A stretch of DNA of 64,000 nucleotides from Algoriphagus sp. (GTDB lineage Bacteria > Bacteroidota > Bacteroidia > Cytophagales > Cyclobacteriaceae): positions 448,112-512,111 of the forward strand of contig JAQSDM010000012.1 in NCBI GenBank assembly GCA_029945945.1, read 5' to 3'. The translations under genes and the position numbers were made by a program. Of the stretch, positions 24,954-34,047 are shown one piece after another (positions within the stretch are counted from its first letter, which is position 1; each line of letters begins with the position of its first letter). The notes under the pieces are model-generated. The model searched no databases, had not been told where the DNA came from, and saw only the letters and a program-made list of their open reading frames with translations.

Positions 24954-25238
24954 GGCAAAAATAAATTATGTGATAGTGAAACTGACGGATTATTGATCGA
25001 TTCGTTCCCTAAAATACATTTCACCCGGTGAATTGCAAAAATTAAAAAAATACCAGACTCAAATAATTCTTCTCTTCCAATACAAATATGAAACTTACTG
25101 ATACTATCGTTCTATTTATCAATCTCTTATAAAAAAATAGGAAGGAAGGATTTTTAGATTCAGGAAAATTGGCAGGAAAAATTAGAGCAAATAAAACCTT
25201 TCCAGACCACCAGATTTCAATCGAAAAATAATGAAATC
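24954..25238. other. Intergenic stretch upstream of the dksA-like gene
   Basis: About 285 bp, AT-rich, with no ORF I can support. It must hold the promoter of the dksA-like/scpB pair. Apart from the terminator at its right edge I see nothing clear in it. Confidence 0.4.
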
Positions 25239-25261
25239 AAAAAAAAACCATCATGCGACGG
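25239..25261 (-). terminator. Terminator at the end of the 71-aa gene
   Basis: Minus strand: CCGTC-GCAT-GATGG followed by nine T. The stop codon of the small gene lies in the loop. Confidence 0.6.
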
Positions 25262-25466
25262 CTTTTTCCTGATTGGACATTTTTTCCATTCTCTTTTGGA
25301 GAACTTGGTTGTCTACTTCAATATTAAATTTCATCAATAAATATTGCTGCACTTCTTTAAGGTCTTTTCCTTTCTCAAAGACAAGATGTTTTAATGCACG
25401 GTTTATGAGGCCTTCTTCCATGGGATTTTGGGGTGATTTGAATTCCAATCTACTGATTTTCTGCAT
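25251..25466 (-). CDS. Small conserved-looking protein of unknown function (71 aa)
   Basis: Not recognised. It is soluble and helical, with a pattern EEGLINRALKHLVFEKGKDLKEVQQYLLMKFNIEVDNQVLQKRMEKM that looks like two or three amphipathic helices. It ends in a terminator, lies 26 nt downstream of the large lamin-tail gene on the same strand and begins with an ATG. The coding case rests on these signals and on sensible composition. Confidence 0.55.
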   Translation of the reverse strand: MQKISRLEFKSPQNPMEEGLINRALKHLVFEKGKDLKEVQQYLLMKFNIEVDNQVLQKRMEKMSNQEKAVA

Positions 25467-25492
25467 TTCATGTATGAAAAAAGTATAATAAA

Positions 25493-28006
25493 TTAAAGTC
25501 TTGTCGCAACGACGATCGTTTTTTTAATAAGTTTGACCGCTCCGGACAAATCATAAAGCTCCACGACTAAGACATAATACCCAGGCCTGACTTTCTTTCC
25601 TTGCGAATCTGTTCCTGTCCAACTGAAAAAACCCTTTACACCCAGGATTTCATTTTGGGACAAAACGTTCATCAACTGACCAGCAAGATTATAAATCCGG
25701 AAACTCCCGATCCATCCGGCTTGATCGAGCTGATATTGGATCGTGGTAAATGTATTTCCGTTGCTTCCTTCCGGATCAAAAACTTCCGGCTCAATCAGAA
25801 TCATTTCTCCTTCAAATTCTCCTGAAATCACTTGTGAATTTTTCCTCCCCGGAGTGGCAAATTCTTCTGTTCCGGAAGCAGAATGCCAATTTGAATTGAT
25901 ATTTGCAGATGATTCAGCTGAAATCCTTTCCAGCGAAACTCCTTTGGAATCTCGTAAAAGAGGATGGTGCAGATCTTCATCATAGCCAAACTCTTCCACG
26001 ATTTGATCATTTTCATTTAACAAGACCACTTTTCCTCCGGAAATAGGATAGCTCGGCAAAGTGGAAACTTCGTGAAAGAGTCCCGAGAATGACCGGGGAT
26101 ATGCTAGCTTCAGTCGTCCCGAATCAGTGGTAATCGCCAAATATCCTCCCGGCGGAATGATCAACCCGAATTCATTTAAAACCTGAACCTGATCAATCTT
26201 TCCACTTTCATCCAGATTCGCCAATTTCCAGTTTCCTATTTCGAGATATTTTTCTGTTAGATTTTGTAATTCGACAAACTTTGGATCTCCGGTTCTCGGA
26301 TTGAAAAGCAGTTCATTGATCACCAAATCGCCGATTTTAGCTTGAGTGGGAAGAACAATCATGACAGGCTCCAAAGATAGAACGCTATTCCCGGAGCAAT
26401 CCCGAAGCCCTGAAATAGAAAGCAGATATTCCAGATTTTCCTCCAATTCCACTTCCAGAATAATTTTTGATCGATCAGAAACAACGCTGTCTATCAAGAA
26501 TGCCGGCTGAAAAGTAAAATTCCCTATTGAAAAATCCGGGAAGATGGTCTCCGAAAAAGTAAGCTCGAGCTGTGTCGGGGAAATAAATCTCCAGGAAATA
26601 AATTCCGGTGCAATTATATCCCCGCTCAAATCCAAAACAGAGTTTTCTTTTCCCGGCGTGCCCCGAAAAGAATCCTTGGAAGATTGAAGCAAATCAGATT
26701 GATCACATGCGTAATAAGGATTTACGATTTCCAGACTATAGCCTCCGCCTGAAAACTCCGCCCCGCCCCAACTTGAAGTTGAATATTCAATCTGATCGAT
26801 TACAGCTCCTCTATCATCTTTCAAAACCAACAATTCGCCGGAATTCAATAAAGTTGGCCAGTTTTTTATCGGAATGACTTTCCCAAAATCTTGCATCAAA
26901 GCCGCCTGGTTTTCGGGAACGAGTAATACGAATTCACCCGGTTTTATCCAGTATTCATTCAATACAACTTCTGATCTCGAATTGGACCATCTGAGATTCC
27001 CCAGTCGGTAATCATAGTCACCTGCATGGAAAAGCTCCACATATTCAACATTTGGCAAGTCCAAATCCGTCTTGGGCGCCGGCATGATTTCATTGACGAC
27101 AAAGCCTTTTTGGGGAATAAAAGTAGGATCGAAAAATTGAAAATTAAGGATAGTATCTCGGAGAAAATTTCCTTCCAGATCAGGAATCCCGGCGACTTGA
27201 AGCCCATACTCCTTTCCTTTTTCCAAAGGCTGGTTAAATGACAACCGAATCAAGGAATCAGACTTCATTTCTACTTTTTCAGGTTCTACCCCTTCCAAGT
27301 TGTAGTTTATAAGAAACTGCGAAAAGACCGGATCCACCGATTCGCTGAACTGAACCAACAACTCCCGCTCATCGAAGCCTTTGACTGAAACAAGTGTTGG
27401 AGGAATGGTATCCTCTATAATTTCTCCGAACTCAAAATCATCCATAATCCATCGGGCACAGTTTCCGGATCCAGATCCGTATCGGATTTCCATTCGAAGA
27501 AAAATCTGTTCAGAATCCTCAAACTCTTGGGGCAAGGCAAATTGAAATTTTCTGAATTCCTGATTTTCATTCCCAAATTCAATGGCTTCTCCCAATAATT
27601 GGGGAACTGAAAAATCTCTGTCTTTATTTTCACTCCAGGAATAGAAAACTTGTGCAGGTCGAGTTCCTGTCCCGTTTTGAACGGACTTGGCAAAGAATTG
27701 AACTTTTGGATTTACCAGATTTTCGGGAGAAAGCCGAACAATCAATTCTCCGTTAAAAGTTGAAATTGGCTGAACAGCCAGAGCTTTGCTTCCATTTCTT
27801 CCCAGATTTCCAGACTGGAATATCCTTGAAGCATTGGATCTGATTTCATTTCCAGTCCAACCCGGCAGGAATTCCTCCGGAAAATTGACAATCTCGAACG
27901 GGGTTTCGAAGTCCTGCCTATCAGTTAATAGTAGTTCAAAGCCTGACTTTTCTCCCGAATGAAAAGCCGACAGCATCAAGAGCAAACCTAAAAATATGCA
28001 TCTCAC
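25493..28006 (-). CDS. Secreted multidomain protein with lamin-tail and Ig-like domains
   Basis: An 837-aa exported protein. After a signal peptide (MRCIFLGLLLMLSAF; GTG start at 28006) come a jelly-roll-like domain (30-200) with a FARWIMDDF-type ending, a Big/CHU-like Ig domain (VSVKGFDERELLVQFSESV), a lamin-tail domain (GFVVNEIMPAPKTDLDLPNVEYVELF), a second Ig-like unit, a second lamin-tail domain (GDLVINELLFNPRTGDPKFVELQN) and a FlgD-like C-terminus (FRIYNLAGQLM ... WTGTDSQGKKVRPGYYVLVV). It is probably a cell-surface or secreted structural or adhesive protein. Lamin-tail domains in Bacteroidota often accompany extracellular nucleases, but none is present here. Confidence 0.85.
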   Translation of the reverse strand: MRCIFLGLLLMLSAFHSGEKSGFELLLTDRQDFETPFEIVNFPEEFLPGWTGNEIRSNASRIFQSGNLGRNGSKALAVQPISTFNGELIVRLSPENLVNPKVQFFAKSVQNGTGTRPAQVFYSWSENKDRDFSVPQLLGEAIEFGNENQEFRKFQFALPQEFEDSEQIFLRMEIRYGSGSGNCARWIMDDFEFGEIIEDTIPPTLVSVKGFDERELLVQFSESVDPVFSQFLINYNLEGVEPEKVEMKSDSLIRLSFNQPLEKGKEYGLQVAGIPDLEGNFLRDTILNFQFFDPTFIPQKGFVVNEIMPAPKTDLDLPNVEYVELFHAGDYDYRLGNLRWSNSRSEVVLNEYWIKPGEFVLLVPENQAALMQDFGKVIPIKNWPTLLNSGELLVLKDDRGAVIDQIEYSTSSWGGAEFSGGGYSLEIVNPYYACDQSDLLQSSKDSFRGTPGKENSVLDLSGDIIAPEFISWRFISPTQLELTFSETIFPDFSIGNFTFQPAFLIDSVVSDRSKIILEVELEENLEYLLSISGLRDCSGNSVLSLEPVMIVLPTQAKIGDLVINELLFNPRTGDPKFVELQNLTEKYLEIGNWKLANLDESGKIDQVQVLNEFGLIIPPGGYLAITTDSGRLKLAYPRSFSGLFHEVSTLPSYPISGGKVVLLNENDQIVEEFGYDEDLHHPLLRDSKGVSLERISAESSANINSNWHSASGTEEFATPGRKNSQVISGEFEGEMILIEPEVFDPEGSNGNTFTTIQYQLDQAGWIGSFRIYNLAGQLMNVLSQNEILGVKGFFSWTGTDSQGKKVRPGYYVLVVELYDLSGAVKLIKKTIVVATRL

Positions 28007-28138
28007 TGATTATCAATTAAAAAACGATCACCTAATATATAAATACAAATCAGATTTATTGATGGCTTCTTAGTTGATTTTGAATTCAAGTTTCTCAATA
28101 ATTTTTGGCCATAAACCTGAAAATGAACGGGTAGTCCT

Positions 28139-28146
28139 TACTTTTG
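28139..28146 (+). promoter_or_regulatory. Candidate -7 element for asd
   Basis: TACTTTTG fits TAnnTTTG and lies 120 nt upstream of the asd start codon. No matching -33 was found at the right distance. The leader of about 115 nt has no structure I can name. Confidence 0.4.
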
Positions 28147-28266
28147 TGCTTTCAAATTCAGTAATAACCTATTAGAACCCATCAGATGAAGTCTGTGAGA
28201 ATGATTCCCCGCAATCGGGAGTAGTTTTGCCAGGTTCCATCCGACAATTAAAACAACAGTAAGCAG

Positions 28267-29256
28267 ATGAAATTAGCAGTGGTAGGAGCTACCGGATTGG
28301 TAGGCTCAGAAATCCTGGAAGTACTCGATGAGCACAACTTCCCATTTGATGAACTTTTACTCGTCGCCAGTGAGCGATCAGTAGGTAAACAGATCACATA
28401 TAAGGGTAAACCTTACACTGTGATCGGATTGGAACAGGCTGTCTCATTGAAACCTGAAGTAGCTATTTTCTCAGCGGGTGGCAGCACTTCTTTGGAGTGG
28501 GCTCCGAAATTCGCAGCAGTTGGTACCCTTGTGATAGACAATTCATCTGCCTGGAGAATGGATACAAGCAAGAAACTGGTTGTACCTGAGATCAACGCGA
28601 AGGAATTGACTAAAACCGATAAAATCATCGCAAACCCAAATTGCTCTACCATCCAGATGGTTTTGGCGTTGGAGCCTTTGCGCCAGCGGTACGGCATCAA
28701 GCGAATCGTCGTTTCTACCTATCAGTCAGTGACTGGCACCGGAAAAGCGGCAGTTGATCAAATGATGGCAGAACGTGCCGGAGAGACCCCTCAAATGGTC
28801 TATCCGCATAAGATTGACATGAACGTGCTTCCTCACATCGATGTGTTCCAACCGAACGGCTACACGAAGGAGGAAATGAAGATGATCAACGAAACCAAGA
28901 AAATATTCAGCGACGAAACCATTCAGGTGACTGCAACCACCGTGAGAGTCCCAACAATGGGCGGCCATTCGGAGGCAGTTAACGTAGAGTTCAAAGAAGA
29001 TTTCGATCTGGCAGAAGTGAGAAAATTGCTTTCTGAAGCTCCTGGAGTGATTGTTCAGGACGATCCTGCAAACTTTATCTATCCTATGCCTATCACGGCA
29101 CACAAAAAAGACGAAGTTTTTGTCGGCAGATTGAGAAGAGACGAGTCACAGCCAAATACTTTGAATATGTGGATCGTGGCAGATAACCTAAGAAAAGGTG
29201 CTGCAACCAACGCTGTTCAGATTGCGGAATATGCTTTAGAAAACGGATTGATTTAA
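28267..29256 (+). CDS. asd: Aspartate-semialdehyde dehydrogenase
   Basis: NADPH-dependent step from aspartyl phosphate to aspartate semialdehyde, the branch point to lysine/diaminopimelate, threonine and methionine. The 329-aa product begins with GATGLVGSEI, carries the catalytic cysteine in ANPNCSTIQM (about residue 126), the VSTYQSVTGTG segment and the substrate-binding RVPTMGGHSE. Length and motifs are normal. Its stop overlaps the start of the next gene (TAATG). Confidence 0.97.
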   Translation: MKLAVVGATGLVGSEILEVLDEHNFPFDELLLVASERSVGKQITYKGKPYTVIGLEQAVSLKPEVAIFSAGGSTSLEWAPKFAAVGTLVIDNSSAWRMDTSKKLVVPEINAKELTKTDKIIANPNCSTIQMVLALEPLRQRYGIKRIVVSTYQSVTGTGKAAVDQMMAERAGETPQMVYPHKIDMNVLPHIDVFQPNGYTKEEMKMINETKKIFSDETIQVTATTVRVPTMGGHSEAVNVEFKEDFDLAEVRKLLSEAPGVIVQDDPANFIYPMPITAHKKDEVFVGRLRRDESQPNTLNMWIVADNLRKGAATNAVQIAEYALENGLI

Positions 29257-30443
29257 TGGAGCAAAGCCAATTTCACAGGGCTGACTTCCAACAATTTGTG
29301 CAGGATCATCTGAATGAAGATCCTGCACTTTTACTTTTTAGGTATCAGGGGAAAATTGATTTCGACCTGCGAACCGCAGTACAGCAGATTTCTGCCAGAC
29401 AAAAAGTTGCGAAAAAGCTCCCTTCTTGGGCTTCAGATTCCAGGATTATTTTCCCTCCATCCATCTCGCTTGAGCAAAGTTCTTCTGAAGAAACAGCCCG
29501 ATTCAAAGCCAAAAACCTTTCCGGAAAAATCATGATCGATCTGACCGGAGGATTTGGAGTGGATAGCTATTTCTTAAGTGAAAACTTCGAAAGAGCGATT
29601 TATTGCGAGCAGCAGGAGGAATTGGCAGAGATCGCAACCAATAATCTGGAAATTCTGGCTCCGGGCAAATTTGAGATTTTCAAGGGCGATGGCTTGGATT
29701 TTTTGGAAAAATCGACTTTGCATTTTGATCTGATTTATGCTGATCCTGCGAGAAGAGGGAAAGGGAATCAAAAGCTTTTTCGGCTTCAGGATTGTGAACC
29801 CGATGTGGTCAGCGCCTGGGAATTGATGAAAAGCAAATCAGATCACATCCTGATCAAAGCCTCACCGATGCTGGATATTTCGCAGTCGCTGACTGAACTT
29901 CCGGATATTCAAAAAGTACATGTGATCTCTGTTAAAAATGAAGTAAAGGAGCTTTTGTTGGAGTGGAAAAAAGGCAGCGCTACCAATGAAAAGGAAATTG
30001 AAGCGGTGGACTTGGGAGAAAAAGAGGCTCATTTCAGCTTTACTTTTTTGGAAGAATCTGAAGCTGAATCCATTTTCGGGGAAGCCGAAAACTATCTGGT
30101 TGAACCGCTTTCTGCCATTTTAAAAGCAGGTGCTTTTAAGAGTTTTGGACAGCGGTTTGGTTTGAAAAAACTTGAAAAGAACAGCCATCTCTACACGTCA
30201 GCGAGTTTACCGAAGGAAATCCCCGGAAGAGTTTTTGAAGTTTTGAGTGAGATTCAGCCAAAAAAAGAGAGTGTCAAGAAGCTTTTTCCTTCCGGCAAAG
30301 CAAATGTGATTACCCGAAATTATGCGACCGGATCTGAAGAATTGAAGAAAAAATTGGGATTGAAAGATGGAGGCAAGGATTTTTTGATTGGCACCAGAAC
30401 ACTAAGCGGGTTCAGGGTTTTTCATTGCCGGTTGGTGAAGTAA
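29256..30443 (+). CDS. SAM-dependent methyltransferase with THUMP-like C-terminal domain
   Basis: A 395-aa protein with a class I methyltransferase core: motif I MIDLTGGFGVDSYFL (about 95-110), an acidic second strand YCEQQEELAEIA, and a catalytic-type DLIYADPARRGKG, which resembles the DPPR/NPPY motif of rRNA/tRNA methylases. The C-terminal ~90 residues (YVEPLSAILKAG-like, then LYTSASLPKEIPGR) match the THUMP-like domain. A nucleic-acid substrate is likely. It is translationally coupled to asd. Confidence 0.85.
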   Translation: MEQSQFHRADFQQFVQDHLNEDPALLLFRYQGKIDFDLRTAVQQISARQKVAKKLPSWASDSRIIFPPSISLEQSSSEETARFKAKNLSGKIMIDLTGGFGVDSYFLSENFERAIYCEQQEELAEIATNNLEILAPGKFEIFKGDGLDFLEKSTLHFDLIYADPARRGKGNQKLFRLQDCEPDVVSAWELMKSKSDHILIKASPMLDISQSLTELPDIQKVHVISVKNEVKELLLEWKKGSATNEKEIEAVDLGEKEAHFSFTFLEESEAESIFGEAENYLVEPLSAILKAGAFKSFGQRFGLKKLEKNSHLYTSASLPKEIPGRVFEVLSEIQPKKESVKKLFPSGKANVITRNYATGSEELKKKLGLKDGGKDFLIGTRTLSGFRVFHCRLVK

Positions 30444-30472
30444 AAAAAAAAGTGAAGGATTAATCCTTCACT
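30442..30472 (-). terminator. Palindromic terminator of the DUF4834 gene
   Basis: Perfect 22-bp palindrome AGTGAAGGATTAATCCTTCACT with a T-run on the minus strand. It overlaps the DUF4834 stop codon region and separates two convergent genes. Confidence 0.75.
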
Positions 30473-30717
30473 TCTTCGTAATCAACGTATTCTCCGCCTT
30501 GGATATCTTTCTGCTTTTTCTTTAGATGATCTTGCGGAACAAAATCTACATTCACTCCTGCTTCCGGCCTGGTTTTTCGCTGCTGTTCACGTTGTTGCTC
30601 TCTCGCAACTTCACTCACCTGCTGTGCAAATTTAGCCAGCTTAGAGCGTAAGAAATACCTGACCAACTGGCCCAAAAGCCAACCAACACCCAGAAGAATT
30701 AAAAGAAACTTTACCAA
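30460..30717 (-). CDS. DUF4834 small membrane protein
   Basis: An 85-aa protein with one N-terminal membrane helix (FLLILLGVGWLLGQLVRYFL), a basic coiled region rich in Gln/Arg and an acidic C-terminus with the conserved-looking GGEYVDYEEV ending that marks DUF4834. It is restricted to Bacteroidota and has no known role. The start is TTG at 30717. It follows carB by 25 nt. Confidence 0.8.
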   Translation of the reverse strand: MVKFLLILLGVGWLLGQLVRYFLRSKLAKFAQQVSEVAREQQREQQRKTRPEAGVNVDFVPQDHLKKKQKDIQGGEYVDYEEVKD

Positions 30718-30742
30718 GACATTTAGATTTTTATGATTGAGC

Positions 30743-33562
30743 TTATCGGCTCAAATAGAGATTTCGCTCAGAATAAATTTTAAGGAAATAATCATCCATC
30801 AAATCATCAATGAAGTAAATCGCTTCACCCGTTGACTTCATCTCTGGTCCCAATTCCTTATTTACATTCGGGAATTTATGGAAAGAGAAAATCGGTTCCT
30901 TGATGGCATAACCCTTTTTCACAGGATTGAATTCAAAGTCCGTTACTTTATTCTCTCCCAACATAACCTTTACGGCATAATTAACGTAAGGTTCTTGATA
31001 CGCTTTGCAAATAAAAGGCACCGTTCGTGATGCTCTTGGGTTGGCTTCGATGATGTAAACCTTGTCATTTTTGATCGCAAACTGGATATTGATCAATCCA
31101 ACTGTCTTCAATGCCAAAGCGATTTTTTTTGTATGAACCTCAATCTGTCGCATCACCAAGTCTCCCAAATTGTAGGGAGGCAACACCGCATACGAATCTC
31201 CTGAGTGGATACCAGCCGGCTCGATATGCTGCATGATACCGATGATGTACACGTTTTCTCCGTCACAGATTGCATCCGCTTCCGCTTCAATCGCATTCTC
31301 GAGGAAGTGATCAAGCAGAATCTCATTATTTGGGATATCTCTCAGGACATTGACCACATGCTGCTCAAGTTCCTGCTCGTTGATCACGATTTTCATGCCT
31401 TGACCGCCCAATACATAACTAGGACGAACCAACAATGGAAACCCGATTGTTTTACAAAGCTCCAGCGCTTCGTCTGTATTGTGGATGGTACCAAACTCAG
31501 GATAAGGAATCCCCAGATCCTTCAAAAGTGTAGAGAATCGACCTCTGTCTTCAGCCAAATCCAGCGCTTCGAAACTCGTCCCGATGATTTTGATTCCGTA
31601 TTTATCCAGCTTTTCAGCAAGTTTCAAAGCGGTCTGACCACCCAACTGAACGATCACTCCAACCGGATTCTCCTGGAGGATGATCTCATAGATATGCTCC
31701 CAGAAGACTGGCTCAAAGTAAAGCTTATCAGCAATATCAAAATCCGTGGAAACAGTCTCCGGGTTGCAATTGATCATGATGGTTTCGTAGCCACATTCTT
31801 TCGCAGCCAGGACACCATGGACACATGAGTAATCAAACTCAATTCCCTGACCTACTCGGTTTGGACCTGAACCCAAAACCACCACTTTCTTCTTCTCAGA
31901 TCGGATAGATTCATTTTCCTCTCCGAAGGTTGAATAATAGTAGGGGGTTTGTGCTGCGAATTCTGCCGCACAGGTATCTACCTGCTTGTAAACTCGCTTG
32001 ATACCCAATTCATGGTATCGCTTGTTGAAAACCTCGCTTTCGAGACAATCCAGCAGATGAGCAATCTGACGGTCTGAGTAGCCTTTTTTCTTGGCCCGAT
32101 CCATCAGCTCAAATGGGATAGAATTGATTTTATATTTTTCAATCTCAGCTTCCAGGTGAATGAATTCCTCGATTTGTTTGAGGAACCACTTGTCTATTTT
32201 AGTGAGATCATGGATTGTCCGGAATGAAATCCCAAGCTTGAATGCGTCATAAATATGAAACAATCTGTCCCAGCTCGGATTTGCCAAAGAGTAAAGAATT
32301 TTAGCCTGATCTCTCAGTTCTTTTCCGTCCGCTCCAAGGCCATTTCTCTTGATTTCCAGAGACTGACAAGCTTTTTGCAAAGCTTCCTGAAAATTGCGGC
32401 CGATGCCCATCACTTCTCCGACTGACTTCATAGAAAGTCCCAATCTTCTGTCAGAACCTTTGAATTTGTCGAAATTCCAACGAGGAATTTTTACAATTAC
32501 ATAGTCAATCGAGGGCTCAAAAAATGCTGATGTATTTCCTGTAATTGAGTTTTTAAGTTCATCCAGATTGTATCCGATGGCAAGTTTTGCTGCCACTTTT
32601 GCAATTGGATATCCTGTTGCCTTTGAAGCTAAAGCTGATGATCTGGAAACTCGCGGATTGATTTCGATTCCGATGATGGTTGCATTATCAGGACTCACCG
32701 CAAACTGTACATTACAGCCTCCGGCAAAATTCCCGATACTGTTCATCATGGTGATGGCATAATTTCTCATGCGTTGATAAACCGTATCCGGCAATGTTAA
32801 AGCCGGAGCGACAGTGATCGAATCCCCTGTATGAACTCCGCATGGGTCAAAATTTTCGATGGAACAGATCACGATCATGTTACCGATATTGTCCCGCATT
32901 ACTTCCAGCTCGTACTCTTTCCAGCCCATGATACTTTGCTCAATCAGCACCTCATGAACCGGAGAAGCCTGAAGGCCTGCAACCAGATATTTTTCAAAGT
33001 CTTCTTCTTTCTCTACGAAAGCTCCGCCTGCACCTCCTAAAGTATAGGACGCACGAATAATCAAAGGAAAACCAATCTCTTGAGCGATTTCTTTACCTTG
33101 AAGGAAGGAAGTTGCTGTGTCACCTAAGCAGACTCCCACACCGATTTTTTCCATCAGAGCTTTAAACTTTTCCCTGTTTTCGGCAGTATCGATGGCTTCG
33201 ATATCGACACCGATCATTTTCACTCCGAATTTGGCCCATACTCCGCCTTTGTCGCAGTCAATTGCCAAATTCAAAGCAGTCTGCCCACCCATGGTAGGCA
33301 ATACGGCATCGATATCAGGATGATCAGTAAGGATTTTTACGATGGATTTCTTTTCCAAAGGAAGTAAATACACGTTATCGGCAGTCACCGGATCGGTCAT
33401 GATCGTGGCCGGATTGGAGTTGATCAGGGTGACTATGATGCCTTCTTCACGAAGGGATCTTGCCGCCTGAGAACCTGCATAATCAAATTCGCAAGCTTGC
33501 CCGATTACAATGGGGCCAGAACCAATTATGAGAACGTGCTTAATGCTACTGTCTTTAGGCAT
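30743..33562 (-). CDS. carB: Carbamoyl-phosphate synthase large subunit
   Basis: Makes carbamoyl phosphate from bicarbonate, ATP and ammonia for pyrimidine and arginine synthesis. The 939-aa protein has two ATP-grasp synthetase halves (IGSGPIVIGQACEFDYAGSQ and the second VVVLGSGPNRVGQGIEFDYS) and the oligomerisation domain between them. It ends just after GPEMKSTGEAIYFIDD, so the C-terminal MGS-like allosteric domain of about 130 residues, which in E. coli binds UMP and ornithine, is absent. No small subunit (carA) is next to it. Confidence 0.96.
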   Translation of the reverse strand: MPKDSSIKHVLIIGSGPIVIGQACEFDYAGSQAARSLREEGIIVTLINSNPATIMTDPVTADNVYLLPLEKKSIVKILTDHPDIDAVLPTMGGQTALNLAIDCDKGGVWAKFGVKMIGVDIEAIDTAENREKFKALMEKIGVGVCLGDTATSFLQGKEIAQEIGFPLIIRASYTLGGAGGAFVEKEEDFEKYLVAGLQASPVHEVLIEQSIMGWKEYELEVMRDNIGNMIVICSIENFDPCGVHTGDSITVAPALTLPDTVYQRMRNYAITMMNSIGNFAGGCNVQFAVSPDNATIIGIEINPRVSRSSALASKATGYPIAKVAAKLAIGYNLDELKNSITGNTSAFFEPSIDYVIVKIPRWNFDKFKGSDRRLGLSMKSVGEVMGIGRNFQEALQKACQSLEIKRNGLGADGKELRDQAKILYSLANPSWDRLFHIYDAFKLGISFRTIHDLTKIDKWFLKQIEEFIHLEAEIEKYKINSIPFELMDRAKKKGYSDRQIAHLLDCLESEVFNKRYHELGIKRVYKQVDTCAAEFAAQTPYYYSTFGEENESIRSEKKKVVVLGSGPNRVGQGIEFDYSCVHGVLAAKECGYETIMINCNPETVSTDFDIADKLYFEPVFWEHIYEIILQENPVGVIVQLGGQTALKLAEKLDKYGIKIIGTSFEALDLAEDRGRFSTLLKDLGIPYPEFGTIHNTDEALELCKTIGFPLLVRPSYVLGGQGMKIVINEQELEQHVVNVLRDIPNNEILLDHFLENAIEAEADAICDGENVYIIGIMQHIEPAGIHSGDSYAVLPPYNLGDLVMRQIEVHTKKIALALKTVGLINIQFAIKNDKVYIIEANPRASRTVPFICKAYQEPYVNYAVKVMLGENKVTDFEFNPVKKGYAIKEPIFSFHKFPNVNKELGPEMKSTGEAIYFIDDLMDDYFLKIYSERNLYLSR

Positions 33563-33609
33563 TTCAAGTGGGGATTGAGAGAAAGAAATTACTTAGGTCC
33601 AAATTGGTG

Positions 33610-33617
33610 CAAAATTA
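33610..33617 (-). promoter_or_regulatory. Candidate -7 element for carB
   Basis: Minus strand TAATTTTG, about 48 nt before the carB start codon, fits TAnnTTTG. No clear -33 was found. Confidence 0.4.
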
Positions 33618-33834
33618 GAAAAATAATCCAAAGGGGAACGGATAAGTTTGATTAATCTCAAATGTGTTTGATTCCAAAAATCAATCGGTTGATATCTATG
33701 ACAGAATTTTAAAAAGATTTTCTGCTTCGACAAATCAGGCTGGTATTGAAAAGGATATTTCCTATTTTATGCGATTCTTCCATAATTCAATAACCATTTT
33801 AGCTTTTAAGCAAACTTTCCTGAACCCAAAACCC

Positions 33835-34047
33835 ATGAAATACAAAATTTGGAAAGCCATCATCTTTGCTGTTTTAGCACTCGTGATTGGTTCTTATTTA
33901 CTTGTTTTCAAAGAAAACAAGCTGACCCCTGAGCTATGGAATATTCCATTTATTTTTTGGTCCGGCTTCCTTATCACTGTTTTGGTGGTCGCGCTCACCT
34001 TCCTTGGATCAGTTTTCTTTCCATTTGATGAGCCGAAAAAGCAATGA
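33835..34047 (+). CDS. Small two-helix membrane protein, probable symporter partner
   Basis: A 70-aa protein with two hydrophobic helices (AIIFAVLALVIGSYLLVF and FIFWSGFLITVLVVALTFLGS). The track ORF begins at 33664, but the first 57 codons look like noncoding translation; the ATG at 33835 (MKYKIWKA) is preferred. Its stop overlaps the symporter start by 4 bp (ATGA). Small subunits of this kind accompany several SSS-family transporters, so it is probably part of the transport unit. Confidence 0.75.
   Translation: MKYKIWKAIIFAVLALVIGSYLLVFKENKLTPELWNIPFIFWSGFLITVLVVALTFLGSVFFPFDEPKKQ

Noticed and set aside
28147-28266. Riboswitch in the asd leader
   Set aside because: No match to lysine or other known aptamer cores could be recognised by eye.
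31205-31828. Plus-strand 207-aa ORF inside carB
   Set aside because: Antisense shadow of a highly conserved gene; the product has no recognisable domain or start signal.
33664-33834. Longer N-terminus of the small symporter partner
   Set aside because: The first 57 codons are not membrane-like or conserved in appearance; the ATG at 33835 gives a standard two-helix protein.
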